A stretch of DNA of 64,000 bases from NCBI RefSeq assembly GCF_947495725.1, contig NZ_CANLZZ010000004.1, forward strand, positions 248,001-312,000, given 5' to 3'. This document shows, piece by piece, positions 9,250-17,271 of the stretch. The DNA comes from an uncultured Lutibacter sp. (GTDB taxonomy: Bacteria > Bacteroidota > Bacteroidia > Flavobacteriales > Flavobacteriaceae). Within the stretch, counting starts at the first letter, position 1. Each line of letters begins with the position of its first letter. A program made the translations under genes and the position numbers. The notes below the pieces were generated by a model that saw only the letters and a program-made list of their open reading frames with translations, searched no databases and was not told the DNA's origin.

Positions 9250-9921
9250 TTAACTTTTTTTATTTCCACTAATAATAAGTTTCGCATTTATAATAATTAA
9301 CAACACAAGACATAGAATAATAATTAAATAAAACACATCCGATCCTATAAATTCAATCAACTGCATTATAATTGAAAAGGCTAGAATTGCTTGCAACACC
9401 AAAACTATCTTTGCGATTATATTAATTGGTTTTTTCTTTTTCTTACGGATAAAATAAATAACACCAACTATTACCGAAAAAATAAGAATCCCTGTAATTT
9501 CTTCACTTCCAGAATTAAAAAGAACAAAAAGTATATTCACAATAATATAAAAAAGCATCCACTTTTGACTTTTGGTAGAAGTGTCACTTGTTGCTTGGTT
9601 ATTCTCTTTATCCTCTATTGAAGCTGAAGATTTAAATGTATTGCTGTTAGATTTAGTAAAGCCTTCTTCTATAATTTTTTTAGTTTCATTTTCTATAAGT
9701 TTCTTAGCTTCTGTTCCTGCTGAAGGCCGCTCTTCTAATGAACTTTTAAGGTTGTCTTTTAAGGATTTTGAAACTCTTTTATGCATTTTTTCTTTATAAG
9801 TAGCATCTTTTTTCGTGTCTGATTCACTATCTATTTTTATTATTGAAATATTCGCTCCACAAGCTGGGCAAAATTTAGCACCTTTAATAATCTCTGTTCC
9901 GCAATGTGTACAAAAAGCCAT
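9250..9921 (-). CDS. Zinc-ribbon protein with C-terminal membrane helices (operon gene 3)
   Basis: A 223-residue protein. An N-terminal zinc ribbon (MAFCTHCGTEIIKGAKFCPA, then CG; cysteines near 4, 7, 18 and 21) is followed by a long charged, probably helical linker (about 30-120, rich in K, E and S) and four hydrophobic segments between about 123 and 218 (WMLFYIIVNILFVLFN, GILIFSVIVGVIYFI, IIAKIVLVLQAILAFSIIMQ, VFYLIIILCLVLLIIINAKL). No catalytic motif is seen. It is the same architecture class as its neighbours: cytoplasmic zinc ribbon tethered to the membrane. Confidence 0.78.
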   Translation of the reverse strand: MAFCTHCGTEIIKGAKFCPACGANISIIKIDSESDTKKDATYKEKMHKRVSKSLKDNLKSSLEERPSAGTEAKKLIENETKKIIEEGFTKSNSNTFKSSASIEDKENNQATSDTSTKSQKWMLFYIIVNILFVLFNSGSEEITGILIFSVIVGVIYFIRKKKKKPINIIAKIVLVLQAILAFSIIMQLIEFIGSDVFYLIIILCLVLLIIINAKLIISGNKKS

Positions 9922-9932
9922 AGTTTTTTTAT

Positions 9933-10988
9933 TTAAGTTATTTTATTACCACAATTTGAACAAAACTTAGCATTTGCTTCTAATTTATTACCACATTGAG
10001 AACAAAAAATAGGTTGAGTATTGGCAATGGTTTCACCTTGAATAACATTTTGCTCTTGAATCGGATTTAAAGCAATTTCAACATACTTTTTTAAGTACTT
10101 TTGTAATGTTCTACCATCTACATTAAAAATACTAAAATCGTTATCGCCTTCTGTTACAACAACAAATAAAGCAGATGCTGCTATAACAATAAATTGTGTA
10201 TTATTTTCTGTGTTTTTAAGCATTAATCCTTTATCCCACCAAACAATTCCTCTTAAATACCAAGTCAAATTTTTTCCAATAAAAAATACTTCTTCTCCTG
10301 CTATCTCATCCATATACCCAATCAGTTCCTTATGAGCTAGTTGCGCTATACCCATATCAAAATTTTCTTGAGAAGGTTCTGTTTGATGCAATAATTTTTT
10401 CCAATGTTGCCACCAGGTTTTTTCATTAGTTCGGTGGTTACTATCTTGCATAATCCGCATTAAACTTTTACTGGTAAAGGTCAATAACTCATCAGGTGCC
10501 CAATCTTGTGTTGGTGAAGGATACTTTTCGATAAAAAGTTCAATTAACAGAGTAAATACTTGAAAAGCATCTGCGGACAAATGTCTTATAGAACTATTCT
10601 TAAAATCCATAGCTGAATAATCAACCAAAGCATTTGTGGCAAAATGCTCAAAATCTAAATAACTTTTAAAAGGCTCAAAACGCAATGTGTTATTAAAAGT
10701 TGTACCCAAAAGAGCTAATTTTTCACCTACACTATTAAGATACATTTTATAGGTTTGAACAACAGTTCTTCTTCTTATTTTATTAAACTCAACAGTAAAA
10801 GCTGGTTTATTTAGAATTTGTAAATACTCAAAAAGTTCTTCTGAAGTTGGTAATTTACGCCAAGACAAATCTTGATCTAAAGCTAATTCCATTTCATAGA
10901 AATCTTCACCAATCAAATTTTTTATTCTTTCATCAGTTAAACCTGCTGCTTTTGCTATATCTCTAAATTCTGTCGATAATAATTCCAT
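9933..10988 (-). CDS. Soluble protein with C-terminal zinc ribbon (operon gene 2)
   Basis: I chose the ATG at 10988 (351 residues). A TTG 30 bp upstream at 11018 would add ten residues but would overlap the end of the previous gene, whereas the ATG lies 10 bp after its stop. The body (about 1-300) is mostly helical, rich in aromatics (KTWWQHWKKLLHQ, LTWYLRGIVWWDKG), and contains one hydrophobic strand FIVIAASALFVVV. The last 25 residues form a double-CxxC zinc ribbon (FCSQCGNKLEANAKFCSNCG). No family is recognised. As the only non-membrane member of the five zinc-ribbon proteins, it may be the cytoplasmic partner of the operon. Confidence 0.75.
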   Translation of the reverse strand: MELLSTEFRDIAKAAGLTDERIKNLIGEDFYEMELALDQDLSWRKLPTSEELFEYLQILNKPAFTVEFNKIRRRTVVQTYKMYLNSVGEKLALLGTTFNNTLRFEPFKSYLDFEHFATNALVDYSAMDFKNSSIRHLSADAFQVFTLLIELFIEKYPSPTQDWAPDELLTFTSKSLMRIMQDSNHRTNEKTWWQHWKKLLHQTEPSQENFDMGIAQLAHKELIGYMDEIAGEEVFFIGKNLTWYLRGIVWWDKGLMLKNTENNTQFIVIAASALFVVVTEGDNDFSIFNVDGRTLQKYLKKYVEIALNPIQEQNVIQGETIANTQPIFCSQCGNKLEANAKFCSNCGNKIT

Positions 10989-10998
10989 AGTTCTTTTT

Positions 10999-13900
10999 TT
11001 AACCAAATAATCTTTCAAACATTCCTTTTTTAGTTACATTTTTTAATGATTTGAATTCGCCATCTATGTCTTTCATTACATCCTCTAACCCTTTATCGTA
11101 TCCCAAATCTTGTAATTTCTTATGTGTTTCAGCCATTTTTTCTGAAGTCATATCTACATCAGTAGGTTGCTCGTCTATTACTTTCATAGCTTTTTCAAGT
11201 TTATCACTTGTAGGCTTGGTTTTATAATTTTGTTTTTCGTAACCTTGTTTTACTTTTTTAATTGTTTTAGTGGCTTTTTGTGCTTGGGCATATTTCTCTG
11301 GTCGTTCACCTGCATTTTTGACCTTATTTTTGTACATATCTCCCATACTTTCAGGGTTTTTTAAGACTGATTTCCCATCCTTAACATTTATGATATTAGC
11401 TTTTCCTTGAGTTCTTTTACCTGTATTAGGATCAATCTTTTGATCTGAATAATCAATGTTAGCTTCTTCACAAGTGAAGTCTGTTGCGAGCTGTTGTTTG
11501 CGAGCAGCCCAGTCGGCATCTGAAATATGAGGAGGTTTATTTGTCAATTCTCCAAAAATTCGATTTGATTTGGCTTCAAATACTTTTCGAGACACTTCAA
11601 CTTTCGCTATTTTACCATTTTTTAGTTTTACTTTTCTTACTACTCGGTAATCTCTATCTGTATTTAAATTATCACTTGTATCTCCTGGGGTCCTAAAATC
11701 ATCCACTTCTAAATCTTTTGGATTCATTTTTAATTCACGTGCCAAATCGTTAATTAATATTCTGTCGTGTTCTTGATAAATCTTCTTTCGAGGCCCGTCA
11801 AATGCTTTTTTCAACTCTGGACTTCCATGATTCTTAATAGTACGAACAACAGCTGGATCTTCCATTATCTCTAAAACCTTTTGTTTATCCATAAATTTAC
11901 CACCAATTCTATTTGTTCTAATTTCACTTTCTAATTCTGCAAGTTTCTTTTTTACTGCAGCAGATTCTGTAGAATTTGGAAGCTTTTGTTGCTTATTTTT
12001 TTCATTTTGAACTTTATCTTTTTGAGGATTTTCTTTCTGTGAATTTTCTTTCTGAGGTTTTTGGTCGTTGGCTCCATGTCTACTTTTTAACTGTTTCCCT
12101 AAAAATTGAACTAGTAGCTCATCTCTAACTTCTCTTCCTGTATTTTTAGCTGCCTGAATCATAGATTTAGTTTGATACAAATGAAACAGAAACTGAGTAC
12201 TTACATAAACCGCCCAACAGAGTGCTTTGTTTTTTCCAACTAGCTTTTCAATATTTTCTATATTTAATAGTCTTCCTTTCGTTGTCGACATTAAATAAGG
12301 CATTAACTTATCTATTTGACGATTTTTAAAAGCTTCCCAACCCGTATCTTTTTCATATATAAAGAAATTAATTGCATCAATCATTTCGGCTTTAATCATA
12401 CCGGCAGCTGTTGCTCCTAATCCTTTCAAGTAATAACTAGCCAATGCTGCAAAACAGAGATCTCCTGCCCATTGCGTCCATTCTAAAGTGGTTACTATTC
12501 TATTTGCCCATTTATCAACTTCTTTATAACCTTCGGCTCCTTCAGCAAGCACAAGTTGTGCAGCAATATGGCCTATTCTATTTCGCAGCTCCACTAATCC
12601 TTCAGTATCCAAAAAATGTTTTTGTATCTCAAGAATCTGAGTTAGTTTTTCACGAGCATTACTATGTGGCACATAGTTATCGATCATATACTTACATTCT
12701 CTGTAAGCCTCTTCCCAAGTTTTTATTTTTTTTCCAACATCTTTGGTTTTTACCTTGACAGTAATTTCATGATAAAAATCTTCAGGGTTTTCATCTCCGC
12801 TTGTTTCTGCAGAAATGCTGTAATTAAGCTCGTAAGTTTCTCCAGCTCCAGGAATTTCCTCAGCAGTTTTCAATGTATATCTTGCATATGGTACGGTAGA
12901 AACCAATTGGTCGAACGTGATTTCGGGTTGCAGTATACTTACTAAGTTTTTAATGGCTTTTTCGTTATTGAGTAATTCAAATTTTAAGTTGCTCAATCCA
13001 ATTTTATCAGGAAGGATCGTGTTCGATTTTTCATCATATCTAAACAGACTTAATTCTATAGGTTTTTCAACAGGCTTATCGGCATATATTTGAATACTCT
13101 TTTTTTTGTCGAAACCTCTTTCTAAATAAAGTCCTTCTTTAGAAATTGTTACACTTATATGACTTTCTATTGGTTCTTCTTCTTCTTGTGAGGCTCCAAT
13201 TACCAATGTTTTGGTTATACTACGATTTCCTTTTGGCAATTCCATAATTGGACCAGTTAGTATTACCCACATTTCGGTTTCACTTTCTTTTTCAAAATTT
13301 ATTTCTGTTAGTGGATCATCTTCTATATCTACTCCAATACGGTACATGCCTGTGAACTTCCATTTTTCTTCTTCACCTGCATTTTCTATCCAAACTTTGA
13401 AACGGATTTGTGTTTTTTCATCCGTAACAGGAAAAGTACAGTGATAAATTTCCGATTCTAAATAACAATCTAGTAAATGAATAAGGAGTTTTTCTTGTAA
13501 AGGTTCTTCTTCATCTTCCAACTCAACACTCATTAATACTTCCATAGTTGCTGGAGGGTGTGATGATGCTGCTACGGGATTAGGATTGGAAGCTCCCACA
13601 TTAATACCTGCCCAACCATCGTCCCAAACTGGTTCTGAGATTTCTGCCCAATCACCTAAAGGAGTAAAATCTATGCTTTTAGTTAAATTATCTATCGGTT
13701 TATTAGCGACATCAACTACTTGAGCGTATAATGTAATAAGTCTGTTAATATCAGGACGTAAACTTCGCTTGTTGTTAGGAGCAGTTTCAAAAACAATTTT
13801 TGGTTCTCCTCCGGCATTTATGGTAACATCCTTTTGATATTGATGTCCCTCTGCATTGGCAACAATGGTAATTTTAAACTGACTCTCTGTAGGTTGTTCT

Positions 13901-14802
13901 TTAAGTGATAATTGACAGTTAAAAGGTGTAGTTCCGCTAGTGGGCTGAATTAGTAATGCAAGCTCTGAATTAACTATCTGAATTGCTGCATTGATACTTT
14001 TTTGAGATGTTTCTGTAACTTTCACCACTCTAACCTCTAAATTACCTTGTTTTTCTTCTGAAAAATCAAATTTTTCTGTACTTAGCTGTAAAATGTAGCC
14101 TGCTTTTTCTTCGTTTTCTTTCTTATTTTCTTTTTTATTTTTAGACTGTTTAGATTTTTTTAACCGCTTTCTTATTGCTACAATAGCTGCACCTAAAGCT
14201 GCCCCGGCAATAATAACTTCCCACGGAATATCATCATTGTTATTGGAAGAACCTTCATTTGTTTTAGCATCTTTATTTACCGAACTTTTATTACTTTTTA
14301 GTGATGGTGCAAAACCTAAGGCAAGTCCTGAATCATTATTTGGATATGATTTAAGATAGGCAATAAATTGGTTGTATTTTTCATTTAAACTTTTACCAGG
14401 TTCAACGGAAGCATGTTTTGCAAAACCAAACTTTCCTGTTTGTTTATTCTGAAATAAATTATATTCGTTAATAAAACTACCCATTATTCCGGTAACCTCA
14501 ACATAAATAATCGTTCTAGAAATGTCTTGAGGAGGTAAAATTCCAGCCTGCCGCTTGTTGTGAAACTTTATAGGTTGGGACATTCTTGGAGTTTGATTAT
14601 CCACAACTTTTCCATTAACACTAATGGTTTTATTTAATTGATTTGTTAAATCTTTTACTGCTTCATTTATTTCCAAATTTGATGGCAAGCGACTCCATTT
14701 ATAGGGGTCTAGTTGCCCTAAAATATTCTCCGAAATAAAAACCATCAAAATAAATAGTAAAATGGAGAGATGAAAATTTTTAAAAGGTGTAGTTTTTTTC
14801 AT
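10999..14802 (-). CDS. Large exported/membrane-anchored protein of a zinc-ribbon operon (operon gene 1)
   Basis: A 1267-residue protein I do not recognise. An N-terminal signal-like helix (about 12-29) is followed by a 160-residue region, then one strong membrane segment near 195-212 (WEVIIAGAALGAAIVAI) ending in a basic stop-transfer (RKRLKKSKQSKNKK). Residues of about 235-700 are beta-rich and look like a series of Ig-like domains. About 720-900 is helical and contains alanine/glycine-rich stretches (LCFAALASYYLKGLGATAAG). A Q/K/N-rich low-complexity hinge (about 912-945) leads to a highly charged C-terminal region (950-1267) with the motif TPGDTSDNLNTDRDYRVV near 1037 and a stretch of lysine-rich helices. 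The hinge-plus-separate-C-terminus layout resembles large delivery or polymorphic-toxin-like proteins, but no toxin family is identified. First gene of the operon. Confidence 0.8.
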   Translation of the reverse strand: MKKTTPFKNFHLSILLFILMVFISENILGQLDPYKWSRLPSNLEINEAVKDLTNQLNKTISVNGKVVDNQTPRMSQPIKFHNKRQAGILPPQDISRTIIYVEVTGIMGSFINEYNLFQNKQTGKFGFAKHASVEPGKSLNEKYNQFIAYLKSYPNNDSGLALGFAPSLKSNKSSVNKDAKTNEGSSNNNDDIPWEVIIAGAALGAAIVAIRKRLKKSKQSKNKKENKKENEEKAGYILQLSTEKFDFSEEKQGNLEVRVVKVTETSQKSINAAIQIVNSELALLIQPTSGTTPFNCQLSLKEQPTESQFKITIVANAEGHQYQKDVTINAGGEPKIVFETAPNNKRSLRPDINRLITLYAQVVDVANKPIDNLTKSIDFTPLGDWAEISEPVWDDGWAGINVGASNPNPVAASSHPPATMEVLMSVELEDEEEPLQEKLLIHLLDCYLESEIYHCTFPVTDEKTQIRFKVWIENAGEEEKWKFTGMYRIGVDIEDDPLTEINFEKESETEMWVILTGPIMELPKGNRSITKTLVIGASQEEEEPIESHISVTISKEGLYLERGFDKKKSIQIYADKPVEKPIELSLFRYDEKSNTILPDKIGLSNLKFELLNNEKAIKNLVSILQPEITFDQLVSTVPYARYTLKTAEEIPGAGETYELNYSISAETSGDENPEDFYHEITVKVKTKDVGKKIKTWEEAYRECKYMIDNYVPHSNAREKLTQILEIQKHFLDTEGLVELRNRIGHIAAQLVLAEGAEGYKEVDKWANRIVTTLEWTQWAGDLCFAALASYYLKGLGATAAGMIKAEMIDAINFFIYEKDTGWEAFKNRQIDKLMPYLMSTTKGRLLNIENIEKLVGKNKALCWAVYVSTQFLFHLYQTKSMIQAAKNTGREVRDELLVQFLGKQLKSRHGANDQKPQKENSQKENPQKDKVQNEKNKQQKLPNSTESAAVKKKLAELESEIRTNRIGGKFMDKQKVLEIMEDPAVVRTIKNHGSPELKKAFDGPRKKIYQEHDRILINDLARELKMNPKDLEVDDFRTPGDTSDNLNTDRDYRVVRKVKLKNGKIAKVEVSRKVFEAKSNRIFGELTNKPPHISDADWAARKQQLATDFTCEEANIDYSDQKIDPNTGKRTQGKANIINVKDGKSVLKNPESMGDMYKNKVKNAGERPEKYAQAQKATKTIKKVKQGYEKQNYKTKPTSDKLEKAMKVIDEQPTDVDMTSEKMAETHKKLQDLGYDKGLEDVMKDIDGEFKSLKNVTKKGMFERLFG

Positions 14803-15005
14803 AACTATCTAATTAAAATAATCAATTAATAATGGGGTTACTAATCCAATTATGATCGATTTTTTAACTAGTAGTACTTTAAATTTACAACTTGTTTGTT
14901 GATTTTCAAAAAGAAAGATTACAAATAAACTAAGTAATGTATAATTTTATTTGTAGTTAAAGAGTTCTTTTAGAATATTTAGGCGACCTGTTAACTTTAC
15001 TTGCT

Positions 15006-15323
15006 TTACAATCCTAACAGTTTTTTACCTTCTTCACTAACTAATGCTGTTGACCATTTTGGTTCAAATACAACATTTATATTGACACAAAATGATGGAT
15101 GTTTTTGAACAATAGTTTCTTTAATACTGGTAACAATTGTTTCTCCCAATGGACAAGAAGGTGTTGAAAAAGTTAAGTCAATATCTATGTTATCTTTTCC
15201 ATCAAAATTTAGTTTATAAATTAATCCTAAATCAACAATATTAATTTCAATTTCTGGATCCATTACATTTTTTAGAAGCTCTAACGTTTCTAATTCAAAT
15301 TCTGTGATTTCCTGTTTCGTCAT
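15006..15323 (-). CDS. DUF59 / MIP18-like Fe-S assembly factor
   Basis: A 105-residue single-domain DUF59 protein. The hallmark DPEIEINIVDLGLIYKL (about 22-38) and the TFSTPSCPLGETIVTSI segment with the conserved cysteine (about 52-68) are present. Family members (SufT, PaaD, MIP18) take part in Fe-S cluster delivery. Its ATG lies inside the end of the NnrS-like gene (29 bp overlap), so the two are co-transcribed and probably coupled. In this setting it may help mature or repair an Fe-S protein damaged by nitric oxide; that is inference from neighbours. Confidence 0.85.
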   Translation of the reverse strand: MTKQEITEFELETLELLKNVMDPEIEINIVDLGLIYKLNFDGKDNIDIDLTFSTPSCPLGETIVTSIKETIVQKHPSFCVNINVVFEPKWSTALVSEEGKKLLGL

Positions 15324-16605
15324 TTTCTTTAAATTTTACTTTATGGGTAATCATTTTAAATATATTCACATTGTACAAAAATGCCACAACCAACAAGGCG
15401 TAACTTCCAATTTTAATAAATACTAATTGGTTAAATAAAAGTCCAATTACAAACGCAGCTATAAATACAAAATAGATGATGATTTGAATATTGGCTATTT
15501 TTTCTGAATACAACTCTCTTGGCAACGGTGTCTTTGTTTTTCCAATTAACTTTTTATATTTATCTAGCCAAATAATAAATGGTAATGTTTTGTAAGTTTG
15601 GCCTAAAATTAAGGTTGTTATCAACCCAAAAATAATTGAAAATCCGTAAAAAGTAATAATTCTGAACATAAAGTCTACTTCAAAAGAAGTACTTAAAACT
15701 ATAAAACCAATTATTATAAAAGGCATAAAAATAGCAGCAATTGCTAACATGGAATACTGCATACCAACATCTAATTTTTTACGCAATCTCTTTTTATATG
15801 AATCGTAAATAAAAGAGATAAAAAACAAAACTCCACCAATTATTAATAACGGAATTAGGTAATCTATTTCACTTTTTTGAATTAAAAACCAATTAACTAC
15901 AGCAATTAAAAGGCCTCCATTTATTAAATAATAAGCATAATTTAATTTCTTTTCTTTTAACTCGTGCGAAATTAAAAACATAGGAATTAACGTTGAACCT
16001 ACACCAATAATTAACAATACAAACCAGCCAATTAATCCAATTGATGCGTGTATTTTTAGGTAATGAAGATGTATTTCAGTAAGAAAATTAAATTTAAAAT
16101 TTAAAGCAATTACAGTTCCAATTAATTCGGTAATTAACAACCAGAAAACCGATGTAATTACAAAAGTTGATTTTACGTTTTTTAAAGTTGCATTTCTATA
16201 AGTTAATCCAACATTTACCACAAATAATAACAACGATAAGAACATACAAACCGATGCGTATGGTAATAATGAAACATATGAACCAACCCAAAACGAATAA
16301 GATAAAAAGAGAACACTAAAGGCTGAAAACCAAAAGGTAACTTTAGCCAATTTTTCGCTATACAAAGCTGTTTCAAAAACTACTGGAATTAATTGATATA
16401 ATGCTCCAAAAACAATCATAGATGCCCAACCCAAAACAGCAATATGTGTTATTGCTATTAATTTTGTATTGAAATAAGCCTGCAACAAATTTTCATCTGC
16501 TAAAATTAACAATACAGCTAAAATCAGTAAACTTATTGCTCCAAATATAAAATGAGGTGTAATTACACTAATATGCGGAGCATTATTTGTTTTTAAACCG
16601 TTCAA
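15295..16605 (-). CDS. NnrS-like / heme-copper subunit I-like membrane protein
   Basis: A 436-residue integral membrane protein with about 12 hydrophobic segments. Histidines occur at positions typical of NnrS and heme-copper oxidase subunit I relatives: ITPHFIFGAISLL, AITHIAVLGWASMIVFGALY and HLHYLKIHASIGLIGWFVLL. The GALYQLIPVVFE motif is characteristic of this group. The protein probably binds heme in the inner membrane. NnrS proteins are linked to nitric-oxide stress or denitrification. It sits between a DUF2249 gene (2 bp away) and a DUF59 gene, the usual companions. It lacks the partner subunits of a true oxidase. Confidence 0.75.
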   Translation of the reverse strand: MNGLKTNNAPHISVITPHFIFGAISLLILAVLLILADENLLQAYFNTKLIAITHIAVLGWASMIVFGALYQLIPVVFETALYSEKLAKVTFWFSAFSVLFLSYSFWVGSYVSLLPYASVCMFLSLLLFVVNVGLTYRNATLKNVKSTFVITSVFWLLITELIGTVIALNFKFNFLTEIHLHYLKIHASIGLIGWFVLLIIGVGSTLIPMFLISHELKEKKLNYAYYLINGGLLIAVVNWFLIQKSEIDYLIPLLIIGGVLFFISFIYDSYKKRLRKKLDVGMQYSMLAIAAIFMPFIIIGFIVLSTSFEVDFMFRIITFYGFSIIFGLITTLILGQTYKTLPFIIWLDKYKKLIGKTKTPLPRELYSEKIANIQIIIYFVFIAAFVIGLLFNQLVFIKIGSYALLVVAFLYNVNIFKMITHKVKFKENDETGNHRI

Positions 16606-16607
16606 AA

Positions 16608-17150
16608 CTACTTATTTTTAAAAATTAATAATTGTAAATGGTCTAAACTTCTTTTCTTATAATGAATTTCAAAATTTCTTTCTTCCAGTTCTGGCAGTAA
16701 AAATTGTGGTACTTTTTTATGATCTACAAACAACGCAAAACCTTTAGGTAATTGTTCTAATTCTTCCAAAATTGTTGTCATTGGTTCTGGCATTTCTAAA
16801 TGACGAACATCAATACTTTTTAATTTCCCTGCAAAGGTTTTGTAAAGTGCATCAAACTTTAAACTTTCCACAGTTAAAGTTGGTTCAATTGCTTTTTCTA
16901 AGGCTGCATCCTTTTTAAAAAATGTATGATAAACACCAGATTCTGGCTGTTTTGTCCAAGATTTGTAACCATTTTGTTCTAATTTGGTAATTAAAGGAAG
17001 TGGTTGAAATGTGTTTATTATTTGTAGTGTTTGTCCTTCTTTTAAGGTTTTAACTGTTTGCATAATTACGTTAAAAGGGTCAGTTCCTCCACTTAAAATA
17101 GGCCGAACATCTAAAGTAACTATATCTTTATTTTTAGAAAATGAAGTCAT
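16608..17150 (-). CDS. Tandem DUF2249 protein
   Basis: A 180-residue protein built of two DUF2249-type units. The first is VTLDVRPILSGGTDPFNVIM (about 11-30) with TLQIINTFQPLPLI; the second is SIDVRHLEMPEPMTTILEEL (about 110-130) with GFALFVDHKKVPQFLLPEL. DUF2249 proteins are small, TusA-like in fold, and repeatedly found next to NnrS, hemerythrin-like and other NO-related genes; their biochemical role is not firmly known. First gene of a three-gene operon whose promoter region carries a TAnnTTTG element and a Crp/Fnr-type palindrome. Confidence 0.85.
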   Translation of the reverse strand: MTSFSKNKDIVTLDVRPILSGGTDPFNVIMQTVKTLKEGQTLQIINTFQPLPLITKLEQNGYKSWTKQPESGVYHTFFKKDAALEKAIEPTLTVESLKFDALYKTFAGKLKSIDVRHLEMPEPMTTILEELEQLPKGFALFVDHKKVPQFLLPELEERNFEIHYKKRSLDHLQLLIFKNK

Positions 17151-17195
17151 AATTGTATATTTTAAACTTTAATAAAAGACAATTTTATCCTTTAT

Positions 17196-17203
17196 CAAAA
17201 TTA
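17196..17203 (-). promoter_or_regulatory. -7 promoter element of the DUF2249 operon
   Basis: TAATTTTG on the minus strand fits TAnnTTTG and lies about 45 bp before the DUF2249 start. No convincing TTG -33 element was found, which would suit an activator-dependent promoter. Confidence 0.5.
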
Positions 17204-17249
17204 CTTATAAATTATTAACTATCATAATTTAGACTCAATAAATTTAAGC

Positions 17250-17271
17250 TAATATGACGGCTGTCATATTA
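17250..17271 (-). promoter_or_regulatory. Crp/Fnr-type palindrome upstream of the DUF2249-NnrS operon
   Basis: A perfect 9-4-9 inverted repeat, TAATATGAC-GGCT-GTCATATTA. The core TGAC-N4-GTCA has the half-site spacing of FNR/DNR/HcpR-type regulators. It is centred about 70 bp upstream of the inferred transcription start, a class I activator position, and overlaps the last codon of mpl. It is not followed by a T-run, so it is not a good terminator for mpl. Confidence 0.55.

Noticed and set aside
14803-15005. A consensus promoter for the zinc-ribbon operon
   Set aside because: The 203-bp gap contains only TAAATTTA-type near matches; no TAnnTTTG with a TTG at proper spacing, so I did not call one.
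17250-17271. The palindrome as a terminator for mpl
   Set aside because: No T-run follows it on the minus strand, and it is positioned as an upstream operator of the next operon.
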